DNA of 64,000 nt, taken from Ailanthus altissimus. Its lineage: Eukaryota > Streptophyta > Magnoliopsida > Sapindales > Simaroubaceae. The position numbers and the translations under genes are program-made. The stretch is taken from NCBI GenBank assembly GCA_946807835.1, contig OX327704.1:7130001-7194000 (forward strand). The letters run 5' to 3'. How positions within the stretch are numbered: the stretch's first letter is position 1; every line of letters starts with the position of its first letter. This document shows positions 35,878 to 47,433 of the stretch, one piece after another. A model generated the notes under the pieces. It saw only the letters and a list, made by a program, of their open reading frames with translations. It had not been told where the DNA came from and searched no databases.

Positions 35878-38179
35878 TGTTGAGTGCTATTATTCTAGGG
35901 AGATTATATGTTAAATGTGTTTATCATAATATAATAAGCATGTCATACATATAAATTTTGCAGTGGAATAAGAAATCAAATTTTACAATATGATAAACAC
36001 ATTAATTTAAACCGAATCAAAATATTAGGGTAATTCAAAACATGCCTTTACCGACGATTTGATGATGATAAAACTTCCTGGAGCTCATCTTGAAGTGATT
36101 CCTTGAACAATTCTAATCTCCAACACTTGGTGGGATTAGAGAAGCTAGAATAGTAGCTTAAATTATGGTGTAAGATTTTTGTTCTTGTACTTAAACTCTT
36201 TAAGCAAAATAAACTCTCTTATTCATTCTTGAAAGAAAAATCTTTTGCCTTTTGTTTTTTCTACCAAGTCTAACTTGAAAGAAAAAAATAGAGTTATTTA
36301 TTATGTTTTAATGTCTTCCAAGGAGTACAAGAATCCAAGAATCCCCTTTGCCAAATTTTCCCTCCTCTCTGTATATAACCAATATGCAAAATTTTTGCTT
36401 AAGTGAAAAAACACACACATTTCATTACTTTTTCATAAAAGAATTATTTCAAAAACCCTTTCTTTTTATTTAATTGGACAATGCTTTTACAAACGAATTA
36501 ATAAATATCAAAATAATATTTATTTCATTAAATAAACACTTGGCCCAATTTTGTCTCTTTAAAATTAACAAAATAAAATATTTTTCTTGTTTGACTACAT
36601 TAATAAATATTAAAAGCATTTCAATGTAAATATTTTTAAATAAATAATTCAAACCAAGAAAAATATTCTCTTAGTGGCTCAAGCACCATTTAAAATAATA
36701 TATTAAAATACATATTTTGTCTTAACAATATAAGACAAGAAAATAAAATTTAGTTATTTAATTAATCCATCAAGACAAGTATCCAACACATGTCACATGA
36801 AAAATAATATAATGAACATCACATGTCTATTCAAGACAAGTGTCCAACACATGCCTTAAAAAATAATATAATAAACATCAAATGTTTATTTAAATAAAAT
36901 AATTCCAATTAATACAAGAGCCAATAGTTTAATGACATGTGTCAAGAGTATTTTTTCTAACAAAAAAAATGACCTATTTGCAATATTTACAAACTATGTT
37001 TCTCACTTTACAAAGAGGTCCTTACAACAAATCCTACTTTCAAAAATCTCCTAGCTCAAACTATTCGACCCAATTTGCTACCTCAATGCTCAACAAATAT
37101 ACTTTATATTGTGAGACTCCCTAAGTTCATACTCTTTTTTTTTACAGAACATTTCTACAAGTCCGTGAATGATGCCCCATACACACATTATGGATATTAC
37201 AGAACAACGCATTGAACCATACAAGCTAAGGTTAACCAAATTCGTATAATCTTTCTGTCACCTATATCCTAGAAGAGCAGAGATATAGATTCTTACAGTC
37301 AAATATCTATTTGCTCATCCGTAACTTATTTCTAGATTTATATCTCGATAAACAATATACGCAAACACTTTTGCGATATTTTTTAACCTTGTGAAAAACT
37401 CTTTTTTTGAGCTTATTGCTTATGGCAATAAGGTTTTTTTAGATACAATCTCGGAGCATCTAGATATACAACTCACCTATATGAGCTGACAGATCTCATA
37501 TCTACGCATACTGACTCTATGAGCATTAGACTATACCCAGTGACACATAGCGATCAGACCATGAAAGGTCTCTGACATATGTGAAACCAAGGTATGGTGA
37601 ATCACTCACAAGCCCACCGTGGCACTTAGGTCAAAGGACCATAAATACTATTCAACTTAAGAAGACCTTCCATTGATGGTTTCATAGATTTTCTATTGGA
37701 GGTCCTCATAAGTCTGTTCAATATTCAGTCCTCACTGAATACCTGTATGCCTATACAAGCTTCCACTAAGCTTATAGTCTGCTAAGATTAACTATCTGGA
37801 CCATCCACATATAAACATACACTGATCTATATATTAGAGTTTCACCAATAGACCCACATTAGTAAAATAGACCAAGAACATAATATTTTAGAACATAATT
37901 GCATAATGATATTTCCTAGCACCATTACAACCCTTTGCAACTATGTCATTACTAATATATTCTGAGGTCTTTGTCACATTTCAGACAAGGCTTTACTCTT
38001 TAGATATTGCTAAATATGAGAAGTGATCTAAACTCTTTCAGATCATACAATGTCTGAAATATTTTCAGCATCTTACCAGTTCAATAAATGTAATTAGCGA
38101 TTAAATAAAATATCAATTGTATAGATATTAAAATTAAATTTATACAAAATAGGATGGCACATAAGCATAAATTCCAACA
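35878..38179 (-). repeat. 5' LTR of C2 (right copy)
   Basis: 2302 bp, tgttgag to ttccaaca, with only two copies of the 61-bp unit. Open frames at 36470-36652 and 36939-37124 are chance. Confidence 0.9.
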
Positions 38180-38633
38180 GTATGATCAATAAGACTTATT
38201 GTTAATGCATTTTAATTTATTACAAGTACCATAAGAATATAGGTGTTTGGTAAATTAATGTATATTTGCATGAATTTGGGAGAGGTTTGTAAATACAATA
38301 GTATTTTGATCAATAACAAAGATTAAGGAAGTTAAATATTAAAGGATTAATCATTGAAAAGTATATTGAGGGATGGTATTAACCCTAGTTTTTCTCTATA
38401 TTGTTATATTTCAATCTCATTACATTGTGTTATTGCTTTTATATTTTCTAAATTCATTCTTAGATTTTTATTTTTCTGAATAATTACTAAAAAGACATAA
38501 TTTTAATACTTGATTAAAAATAAGATATTATTCTTATGGGTTCGACATCCGACTCTGTTGTCCCTTTATTGTTTGCATACGATACTGTATACTTGAACTC
38601 AATTTTAAAATATAGAAATATCGCATCAGCAAC

Positions 38634-39175
38634 AAAGTAGACAAAGAAAGTGTAAAATAAGTTTGGAAAATTTTTGGGAATATTAATGAAAGACTTTATG
38701 ATCCAAGAACAAGAACATGTGTTTATGGTGTGATTTAAACTAAAATTTATTCATTTTATCATACCTTCACCCTAGCCATATATTACAAGCTGAATAAAGC
38801 TTCATTTGATCCTTTATTATATGTGCATCTACATTAATGGACTATAGTATGAAAATCAAGCCTATGAAATGTGAATAAAATAAAAATCCATAGAGACTAT
38901 CTATTGCATCCTTGCGTGTATAAACTGTTCCAAGTGCTAATAACTGATAAGAATAACTAACGCACATGCACCAAGTGAATCACATATAGGGTAGGTTAGT
39001 GCATCGATTGACATTTTAACTTTTGTGGTATCTGGAGTTTTTTGGGAGTTGTAAAATATATACAATCTTTGAGACAATACCTTTAAACATCAACCAACCC
39101 ATCCTTTGTGTTTTAGTTTTTTATTTTTAGTTCTCTTTACTTGAGGACAAGCAAACTCTTAAGTTTGAGGGTATT
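38634..39175 (+). other. G1 3' non-coding region, last part, and polypurine tract
   Basis: Non-coding sequence ending in aagtttgagggtattt at 39161-39175, the polypurine tract directly before the 3' LTR. The preceding ttgaggacaagcaaactc is typical of Athila-like elements. Confidence 0.6.
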
Positions 39176-41422
39176 TGATGGGGGTTAATTCGGTTTAATA
39201 TTTTTATCTTCCAAAGTTTAATATTTGTTCATTGAAATAAAAAGACTTTGGCTTTTTATATGTTTTATTGTTATTTTGTAGGTTTGGAGTTAATAGAGAG
39301 TATAAAGACAAAATTCCAAAGAAAATAAAGTACAAATATCAAAATTACTACAATAAATTGCTACAGTAACAACCTATAGCGATTTGCTACAGTGTCAACT
39401 CCCAAAATTAGCTTTATGGTGCTCGAGTTAGTGCCTACAATGCACCAACACTCAAAATATAGCGTCACAGCACTGCATGAACAATATGTATGATCAATAA
39501 GACTTATTGTCAGTGCCTACAATGCACCAACACCCAAAATATAGCGTCACAGCACTGCGTGAACAATATGTATGGACAATACCATATGAACAGTGTTTAT
39601 GACGAAGAAAAAAATGAAAATTATAATCTGACTTATATTTGATATTTTACCCTAAATTTATAAAATAAGCTTATAAATAGAAGGCCAAAAAGCCTATTTC
39701 AACAATCAAGAAGAGATAGAAGAATATAGAGAACAAAGAGAGAGAAAATATAATTTTTGAAGGATCAAGAAGACTAAAAAATTGAAGAGTGCGGCAAAAT
39801 TAATTTTATCTCTTTAATTATTTATTTATAGGTTTTTTTTATGATTTTCATGATGTTATTTTTTATAAACTCAAGAACTCTTTATTTCACCATGAACTAA
39901 GTTTCTATTTTAGGATTACAACTTTGAACTTGATATGTGATTAATTCAAATTCTTCTCTTATTTTTATAAACTCAATAATAGAATTGTTCAATTATTCTA
40001 TAATTAATACTTTTTAATTACTTGATCAAAATTAAATTGTTGTGGGAACTCTAATGAACTTGACAAAAGAATTTTTATGTTGGCCATGAATAATTTGATA
40101 TATGACTATAAGGTAATAACTATGAGTTTTTGTAGGATAGATATATACCTATAATGCATATATGGTATAAATAGATTAGTTTTTAATGAATTTTATTCTC
40201 ATCTGATTACTATAGATATATATGTAATTCTTAGGGTAAGATATAGTAACTTGATCATGGACTAAGGTTTGTGATGATATTTGGAATCTAACCAACAATT
40301 CATATTGAGGGATTACAGTGCCTACAGTGCACCAACACCTAAAATCTAGCGTCACAGCACTGCGTGAACAATATGTATGGACAATACCATATGAACAGTG
40401 TTTGCAACGAAGAAAAAAAATGAAAATTCTGACTTATATTTGATATTTTACCTTAAATTTATAATATAAGCTTATAAATAGAATGCCAAAAAGCCTATTT
40501 CAACAATTAAGAAGAAAGAGAAGAATATAGAGAACAAAGAGAGAGAAAACATAATTTTTGAAGGATCAAGAAGACTAGAAAATTGAAGACTGTGGCAAAA
40601 TTAATTTTATCTCTTTAATTATTTATTTATAGGTTTTTTTTTTATGATTTTCATGATGTTATTTTTTATAAACTCAAGAACTCTTTATTTCACCATGAGT
40701 TAAGTTTCTATTTAAGGATTACAACTTTGAACTTGATATGTGATTGAATTCAAATTCTTCTCTTATTTTTATAAACTCAATAATAGAATTGTTCAATTAT
40801 TCTATATTTAATGCTTTTTAATTACTTGATCACAAATTAGATTGTTGTGGGAACTCTAATGAACTTGACAAAGAAATTTTTATGTTGGCCATGAATAATT
40901 TGATATATGACTATAAGGTAATAATTATGAGTTTTTGTAGGATAGATATATACCTATAATGCATATATGGTATAAATAGATTATTTTTTAATGAATTTTA
41001 TTCTCATCTGATTATCATAGACATATATGTAATTCTTAGGGTAAGATATAGTCACTTGACTATGGACCAAGGCTTGTAATGATATTAAGAATCTAGTCAA
41101 CAATTTATATTGAGGGATTAACTTAAGAAAAGATTAATTGGTTCAATTAATATATCGATAGATAACTGTAATCCTAAGTTTTATCTATTATTGGTATTTT
41201 TATCTTGTTATCTTTAGTCTTTTCTATTTTTATTAATTTTTAGTTATTTAATTTAGATTATGTCTTTTTATTTTTCTTTCATCTGAATAAGAAAAAGGAT
41301 ACACAACTTTAGTACATAACATAAACAATAACAACAATTCCTTGTGGGAATGATATTGTACTCATTTTATATTACTTGTTTATGATAATGTGCATTTGTG
41401 CTTAGTTTGAAATCACACATCA
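39176..41422 (+). repeat. 3' LTR of G1, with internal duplications
   Basis: It starts TGATGGGGG and ends CACACATCA. It is 2247 bp against 1310 bp for the 5' LTR. The excess is an 805-bp tandem duplication (39511-40315 and 40316-41120) plus a smaller duplication near 39430-39510. The array resumes after the gaact duplication. Confidence 0.9.
39493..39510 (+). other. Filler copied from solo LTR D at a duplication junction
   Basis: The 18 bp atcaataagacttattgt sit between two copies of a G1 LTR segment and are not part of the G1 LTR. With the preceding gtatg they match 38180-38202 in LTR D, 1.3 kb upstream. Confidence 0.75.
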
Positions 41423-41935
41423 GAACTCTATGAGATGACCTTTATGAGAAGAACACTATAAGAGAAACTCTATGAGAGTAACTTAATGTGTGGAACTCTA
41501 TAATAAGAACACTATGATAGAAATTATATGAGAGGAACTTTTGTAAGACAAACACTATGAGAGGAAATCTGTGAAAAGAATACCATAAGAGACACTTTAT
41601 GAAAAGAACTTTATAAAAAAAACACTATAAAAAGAACTTTATAAGAGAAACACTATGAAAAGAACTTTATAAGAGAAACACTATAAGAAAAACTCTATAA
41701 GAGGAAACTCAGGTGGAAATTATGCAGAAAACGTTATAAGAGAGGCTTTGTGAAACACTATGAGAGAATACAATGAGAAGACTTTGTGTGGAACTCTTTG
41801 AGAAGAATTCTATAAGAGGAACACTATAAGAGGAACTCTATAAGAGAAAGAGAGAAGTTTATGAGATGAACTCTTTGAGAATAACTCTATGAGAAGATTT
41901 CTATGATAGAAACTCTCTAAGAGAATGTTAGAAGA
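41423..41935. repeat. Right half of the degenerate 14-bp tandem array
   Basis: About 36 imperfect units alternate between gaactctataagag and gaacactataagag types, continuing the array at 3283-3469. The array fades into unique sequence near 41935. Confidence 0.88.
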
Positions 41936-42275
41936 CGGGAGATGGGAGAATACAATTGAACTAACTTTACATTTCACTTTCTAACACACTACACTTTACA
42001 AGACATGCAACCAATCAACTTATTACATAGGGCTACACTCTAAGTCACATTCATCACTTATAACTATTACCTACCATTAAAAATTACATATAAGAATATG
42101 ATCATAACATAACATGCAAAAATTACAAGTATAAAGTCACTAAAGACAAATTCCTAAAGGCATAAGACAAAGTCCTATGAAACAGCATAAAGGCAAAGAC
42201 AAATGACACATTCAACAAGCAATAATGGAGTAAAGGTATTTTGATCTAATTACACTTACAGTGCATGAAAAATGA
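41936..42275. other. Unassigned sequence
   Basis: A/T-rich, no open frame or recognisable repeat seen. Confidence 0.5.
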
Positions 42276-43990
42276 GCAATTTGTCGCCAATCACTAGTGG
42301 CATTTTTAATTTTCACTTTTATAGTATATGTTTATGGTAATTAATTTAATATTTTTAATAAAAAAAGATATTTTTATTCCTATAATTTGGACTAATACCT
42401 AAATTTATCTCACAAGTTTCAAAAAGTTCAATTTTATCAAAATTTAATAGAGTTTTTTTTTATGAAAATGTTATTTTGGTAATAAATTGATATTTTTACT
42501 TTTGATTATTATGTTAGTTGCATATGATGATTAAAGTAATAGGACATGTCGGCAAAAAAAAAAATTTAAACTTTGGTCTTTTAAAATATTACCAATTAAT
42601 ATTATCAATTATTTTATCTTATGAAATAAAAAATATATTAAATTTTAATAATTTAAAAATATTAAGGTTTGGTTAACTCTTACTACCACTCTTTCCTAAC
42701 CCTATACCTCAACTCTACCTTCCCTATCCCCCTTCCCACCATGCCCAACTGACAAAATGATCAGACTAATCAAAATAGCCAATTCTCATACTAGAAACAT
42801 AATCAAATCTAGTAAAGCCAAACTCTAACAATACTTCATGAATGCCACAATTACAAACCTGTGAGGGCCAACACCATCACCTAATTCTTCTCTCAATACC
42901 CTCATCAAGAAATATGGCTTTAACATTCTCTTTGTAGGTATATTACCAGATTTCATTGCCCTTTCGCTGTGTCGACACTGTCCCGTTGGTATACACTATT
43001 AAACTCAAAGCCACCATTTGATCAAGACTTCTTTACCTTTTCGTATGCACATGGGACAAGACCATTTCACCCCTCAAAAGAGAACCTCTTCGGGCAGCAT
43101 TGTCATGCTCCCTACAACCACAACCAATGGCAGGTCGGGGACTTGAAGTATAATGCTGCGCGACAAGTGGATCCAAAAGATCTTCAACAACATCAAGATC
43201 ACCATTCTTTGTGGTTTCATCATGATTTTGGTCTTGCATGGCACCATCAATGTCAACCAAGGAAGTTTTGACGTCATGCCATCAACCAAAACCTGATCGA
43301 AGAGACAAACCAGATACTGGCCGAGATCCGTTCTAATGATGACCCCAATGATCCGAATGACCCGTTAGAATTCAAGGTCAACCTGAATGTGACCTATACT
43401 CTTGGTTTGAAAATATCCACGTGAGACGAGGATTGTTAAACTTAGTTTAGTGAAAATCCTGCGTTTCCAATTTCTAACTTAATTTGGGATTTCATAATTA
43501 GGAGACATATCAACTAAAAAGAAAAATAAAGAATAAGACGGAAGAAAGAGAGAAAATTAATTTTATATTAATGTTAAAATTAATATAAATTTTTATATAA
43601 TTTATATTAATTAAAATTAATAATTTTTTAAAAGTCAATTCATTATTGACATGTGAATATGACATGATATATTGTGTACAAGTTTATATATCTTTCTCTT
43701 GTTGAGTTACAATTTCATCATTCCATTATCAAAATAAATGACAATCTGTTTGCTAACGGTTTGGGACAAAATTTATCTTTTTGAAATTTATAGGATAAAT
43801 TTAAATATTAGCTCAAATTTTAGGAACAAAAAAGTCTTTTTTTTTAATTGTCAAAGTGTTATATTTTAAAGGCTATATATGTCAAAATATTAATTTTAAA
43901 TATTTAAAGATGAAAAAATTAATATATATATATATATCTTTTAGATTTATGAATTCAAATATGTGACGAAGATAATTTTATCTTGGGAAT
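42276..43990. mobile_element. Possible gene-capturing DNA transposon (Pack-MULE-like)
   Basis: A segment at 42367-42442 and the reverse complement of 43760-43836 align at roughly 70% by eye (shared taaatttatc and tttcaaaaag blocks). Between them lies a GC-richer stretch holding the XXT5-like fragment. The outer ends and target duplication could not be fixed, so the boundaries are approximate and the class is inferred. Confidence 0.35.
43051..43435 (+). pseudogene. N-terminal fragment of a xyloglucan 6-xylosyltransferase (XXT5-like, GT34)
   Basis: From ATG at 43051 it reads MGQDHFTPQKRTSSGS, a Thr/Gly-rich piece LPTTTTNGRSGT, a stop, then RDKWIQKIFNNIKITILCG and a hydrophobic segment ending LVLHGTINV. 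After a frameshift near 43280 it continues INQNLIEETNQILAEIRSND and ends VTYTLGLKIST, stop, DED. This is the cytosolic tail, single Golgi membrane anchor and stem of type II GT34 enzymes (family usual YTLGPKIxxWDEQR). The family adds xylose to the glucan backbone of xyloglucan in the Golgi. Only about 128 of roughly 450 residues are present and the catalytic domain is absent, with two stops and a frameshift. It may have been carried here by a transposon. The identification comes from recalled family features. Confidence 0.75.
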
Positions 43991-44337
43991 TTAGTTTAAT
44001 TGACAAGTTTGCCTAAATTAGATTTGAAATATTCAATTTTGTTCAAATTTATTAATTTTTACCGTCAATATGGAAGGAAATAATGGTTTTCATATACAAT
44101 TACCAATTTACTCCATTGTTTGCCTCTAACTTTGGACATGTGACACAATTTCACCCATTCACTACTTTTGAACACATAGCGCAATCTTATCAATTAATTT
44201 AATTTAATATAATTAAAAAATAAATTCTAATAAAATGACACATGTCATAATAGGATAAGTTACAAATAACACGTGTCATCATGTAATTGGTTTATATGTT
44301 TAATAAATATTTTTTAAATAAATTAAATAAAAAAAAA

Positions 44338-44896
44338 GGGAGCAACTGCCCACCTGTCACTAGTGGCAACAGCCACCTCCAGCGCTAGTGGCGATTTGAC
44401 TCAAAATTGACATCATCGGACTTGAAATTTTGTAATTTACACATTAGTAAAATTATTTTAGTCAATGGAGCACTGTAGAGGTGTCCAATGTGAAGAGAAT
44501 ATGGTGCAAGGGGCTGCGGCCACCGCCATTCTCTGTGAAGTAGTAAGGCAATGATGTGCACCGCCCACCATTTGACAACAAACAGTGGTGGCCGCTATCC
44601 TCCATGGCAGATGGTGGTGGCCATTAATTGGTTGGACGGTGATGTACATCACCATCACTATTAGATAGATTGGAGGCCAATCCATGCATAGCCCTCATCG
44701 TTTGATTATAAACGGTGATGACTGTCGTCACTCCCATCCTATTCTCTGCATTTTTGGTATCTCTACATTATTCCGTTGACAAAAAAATAATTATTATCAC
44801 GTAGATCACAAAATTTTAAATCCGATAATATTAATTTTAAGTCAAATCACCAATAATCACTAAGGGCAATTAGTCTGCCATGGCCACAGTTGACCA
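44338..44896. mobile_element. Fold-back DNA element, long terminal inverted repeats
   Basis: The left arm from about 44338 to 44520 (agcaactgcccac ..., gatttgactcaaaatt, attttgtaattta, gtcaatgg) is the inverted partner of about 44730-44896 (..., ccgttgac, aaattttaaatccgataat, aagtcaaatc, cacagttgacc). The arms total nearly 200 bp each. The middle is a GC-rich ccaccgcc/ggtggtgg segment that can also partly fold. No protein and no clear target duplication. Probably a non-autonomous Mutator-like or fold-back element. Confidence 0.65.
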
Positions 44897-47433
44897 GTAG
44901 CAATGTAAAAGAGGATGTGAGTTTTAATCTCTTAATAAATCAATGCTTAACACATGTTATGTAGTTAGATTATTTTTTTTATCCTTTCACCATTCAAGCC
45001 AATGGCAAAAGTTAACAGATTATTTGAGCAAAATTTGAGTATTTTAGATCTAATTGAGACAAACTTTTTAATTAAACCAAATTTCTAGGTAAAATTTTCC
45101 TTATTCCTTCAAATATATCCGAATTTCTATTAAGCTCAAACTTTTTTATATTTCAATAAAAAAAATAATTATCACCTTAAAATAACATCAAAAGTTAAAA
45201 AAAATATTTAACTTTTCTTTCAACAATTATTAAAACTTTCTATATTCAAATCAACCAAAGATCTTATCTACTAAAAGTTTCAAATAAGAAAGTGACATTG
45301 TTCTAAAATTTTTAATTTTTATTATTATTTTAAAAAATAATTTGGTTTTTGTTATTATTTAAAAAAATAAATTAGACTTATATAAAAATAGCCACTAAGT
45401 CAAGACTCAGAACACTTTTAGCTTCTTCAGGCCGTCATTACTGTTGTGTAGTTTTCAAATTTTGCGTAACAAATTATTATTTATACTTTGTGTACTAAAA
45501 ATAATTACTTGCCGATTAATTGATCTTTTTCTTCACAGTTGTAAATAAAGTCTAACGGTTATTAAATTTATTGTATTAATACATCAACTTTATAATAGCC
45601 TGAGCCTTCAATTAAATTTGACTTGAAAGTCTTGTGGAATTAAAATAATAGGATCGAAGATAGAGTAAACATTTGATCGTGGAAGTTCATCTACGGAACT
45701 TCAATTTTTTTCTAAAATTAAAAAAAAAAAACAAACAAACGAAATTAAACACGAGAGATGAGAAAAAAAAAATTGAAGGATTATGTTGTTTCAATTGTTG
45801 TAGCACAGCCAAAGTCCTTATCACTTTGTGAACAAATCGAGAAAAAAGGCATGACATTGTTCCTTCTACCATAAATACCCTTTTCTTAACTTAAAAGTAA
45901 CGGCTAGATAAGACACGATAAAGTCCAAGGGGATGATTCCCGGGGGTTTCCAAAAAGCTGGCTTATAGATTCTTCATGTCTTCTCTCTTTGCTTTATCAT
46001 AACTTCTCTTTTGAGTGCACAGCTCCATAAAATAAAAAATAAATAAATAAAAGACACCCACAAGAATAAAACTTTTTTCATTTTCAATAAATTAAAACAC
46101 ACATCAACCTTTGGTTTAATCATATATTAACTTTTCAGCCATTTTCAACATGATGATTTTTGCTTTTACTCAACCAATTTGGATGATCAGAAAGAGATAG
46201 AGATGCCTCTTCTCTTGGCCCTTAGCACTATCTATCAATATATTATCAACAAGTAAAAGAAATTTTTTTTTTTTAAAAAAAGGGTCTGTTTTGCTAGCTT
46301 ATTTTAGAAAATTTTACTTTCCCTTCAATTATTCTAAAAGTGAACCCTATTTCTGATTCTGCCTGAGAAAGACATCCCCGTATCCTCCTCTATCAATCAT
46401 TCTGATTCAAATAAAATATACAGCGATATACCCTAGGGAGCGTACATTAATAAGACTTAATAAAACCCATTGCATTTCTATGTTAAACAATACATTGCAT
46501 ATTGAATTATTGATTGATGTGGATATCTCTGCATGAGTGCCATTTGTATTAAAATACATTATAAGTATCACATCATACGTATAATAATTAAACCTATTTT
46601 TATTCTTAAAACTATCATTATGAGGTATTGACGATAAATAATAACGAATTAAGATTTTCTTCTAATTTAATCTTATATAATTTTTTTTAAATAAAAAAAC
46701 TCTTTACATATATTTTGTATTAGTTATATATAGTAAAATTTTAATTTATAATTATTTTACTTTTTCTCAATTATTAACTCCTTGTTTATAAAAGATTAAA
46801 TAAAAATGAAATTATAAAACAATCTCATTAAAATACAAAATATATCATAGTATTATATGATGATCATTTTATAAAGAGAAAACCTAAAATGTATTGAAGG
46901 TAATATAATTATTCAATGACCATTTTATTAAAAAAATTAAAATGTATTCAAGGTAATGTAATTATTCAATAATATTACAATGTGTGTGTGTTTTTATTTA
47001 TCATAGTTACTCATTTATTTATTACTTTTTAAAATAAATATATACATTATAAAATTTTATTTGATCGTTATATTAATAATATGGTAGCTCCAATATGTAT
47101 ATTATAGACTTTCTCTTGTGTTAAACATCAAATTAGACCTTTAATACAACAAGTAAATTGTTTTTTCGCTCTACTTATAACTATTAACACAAGACTTTTG
47201 GTTGGTGCATGTAATTCCAAATCCTGGGCATAACTTGTATCAATCAAATTTGTAGCACACGATCATTTTGGGTCACCAGATTCACTTTTGAAGTGATTAC
47301 CTAAATCTAAATGTGACCGTGCAAATCATTTTTGTGAAGATGTAGTGATATATGGCACCACCCAAAAAAAAAAAGAAGCGGTTTATTTTCTCATGATAGA
47401 TACTGATATGTGCTGTTTCAACTTAAATTAAGG
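44897..47433. other. Intergenic A/T-rich sequence
   Basis: No convincing exons. Contains poly-A/T tracts, a (TG)n run near 46980, and a small tandem duplication at about 46890-46975 around ggtaatataattattcaat. The minus-strand frame at 45687-45872 is low-complexity. Confidence 0.5.

Larger units (their letters stand above)
28791..38179 (-). mobile_element. Ty1/copia element C2 inserted in LTR D
   Basis: 9389 bp, ends tgttgag and ttccaaca, with perfect 5-bp duplication gtatg (28786-28790 and 38180-38184). The internal region 31562-35877 holds gag, protease, part of integrase, RT and RNase H on the minus strand. The integrase core is deleted. It is related to C1 in sequence, primer site and LTR layout. 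Confidence 0.93.
27849..38628 (+). mobile_element. Solo gypsy LTR D, split by copia C2
   Basis: Two pieces, 27849-28790 and 38180-38628, together about 1.39 kb, the same family as S1 and S2 (TAATAAGGG start, TATA-like tataaaagg at 28260, CGCATCA end). The flanks are acaac (27844-27848) and gcaac (38629-38633), a 5-bp duplication with one transition. C2 fills the gap. Confidence 0.88.
3470..41422 (+). mobile_element. Athila-like Ty3/gypsy element G1, split by nested insertions
   Basis: LTRs starting TGATAGGGG (3470) and TGATGGGGG (39176) bound the element, and the 5-bp duplication gaact lies at 3465-3469 and 41423-41427. The visible parts of G1 itself are the 5' LTR, a tRNA-Asp-type primer site, gag in four pieces, a scrap of protease region, the C-terminal end of the integrase region, a long 3' non-coding part, a polypurine tract (about 39161-39175) and the 3' LTR. 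RT, RNase H and the integrase core are missing. The intervening sequence is C1, LTR A, G2 and LTR D with C2 inside it. Assignment to the Athila/Tat side of gypsy rests on the gag motifs and primer site. Confidence 0.88.

Noticed and set aside
43033..43289. Minus-strand frames and the 100-codon plus-strand frame over 42969-43271
   Set aside because: Shadow frames of the XXT5-like fragment, whose own frame starts at 43051.
47210..47350. Short inverted words (gcacacgatc ... gtgaccgtgc) suggesting another MITE
   Set aside because: The arms are short and imperfect and no target duplication could be found.
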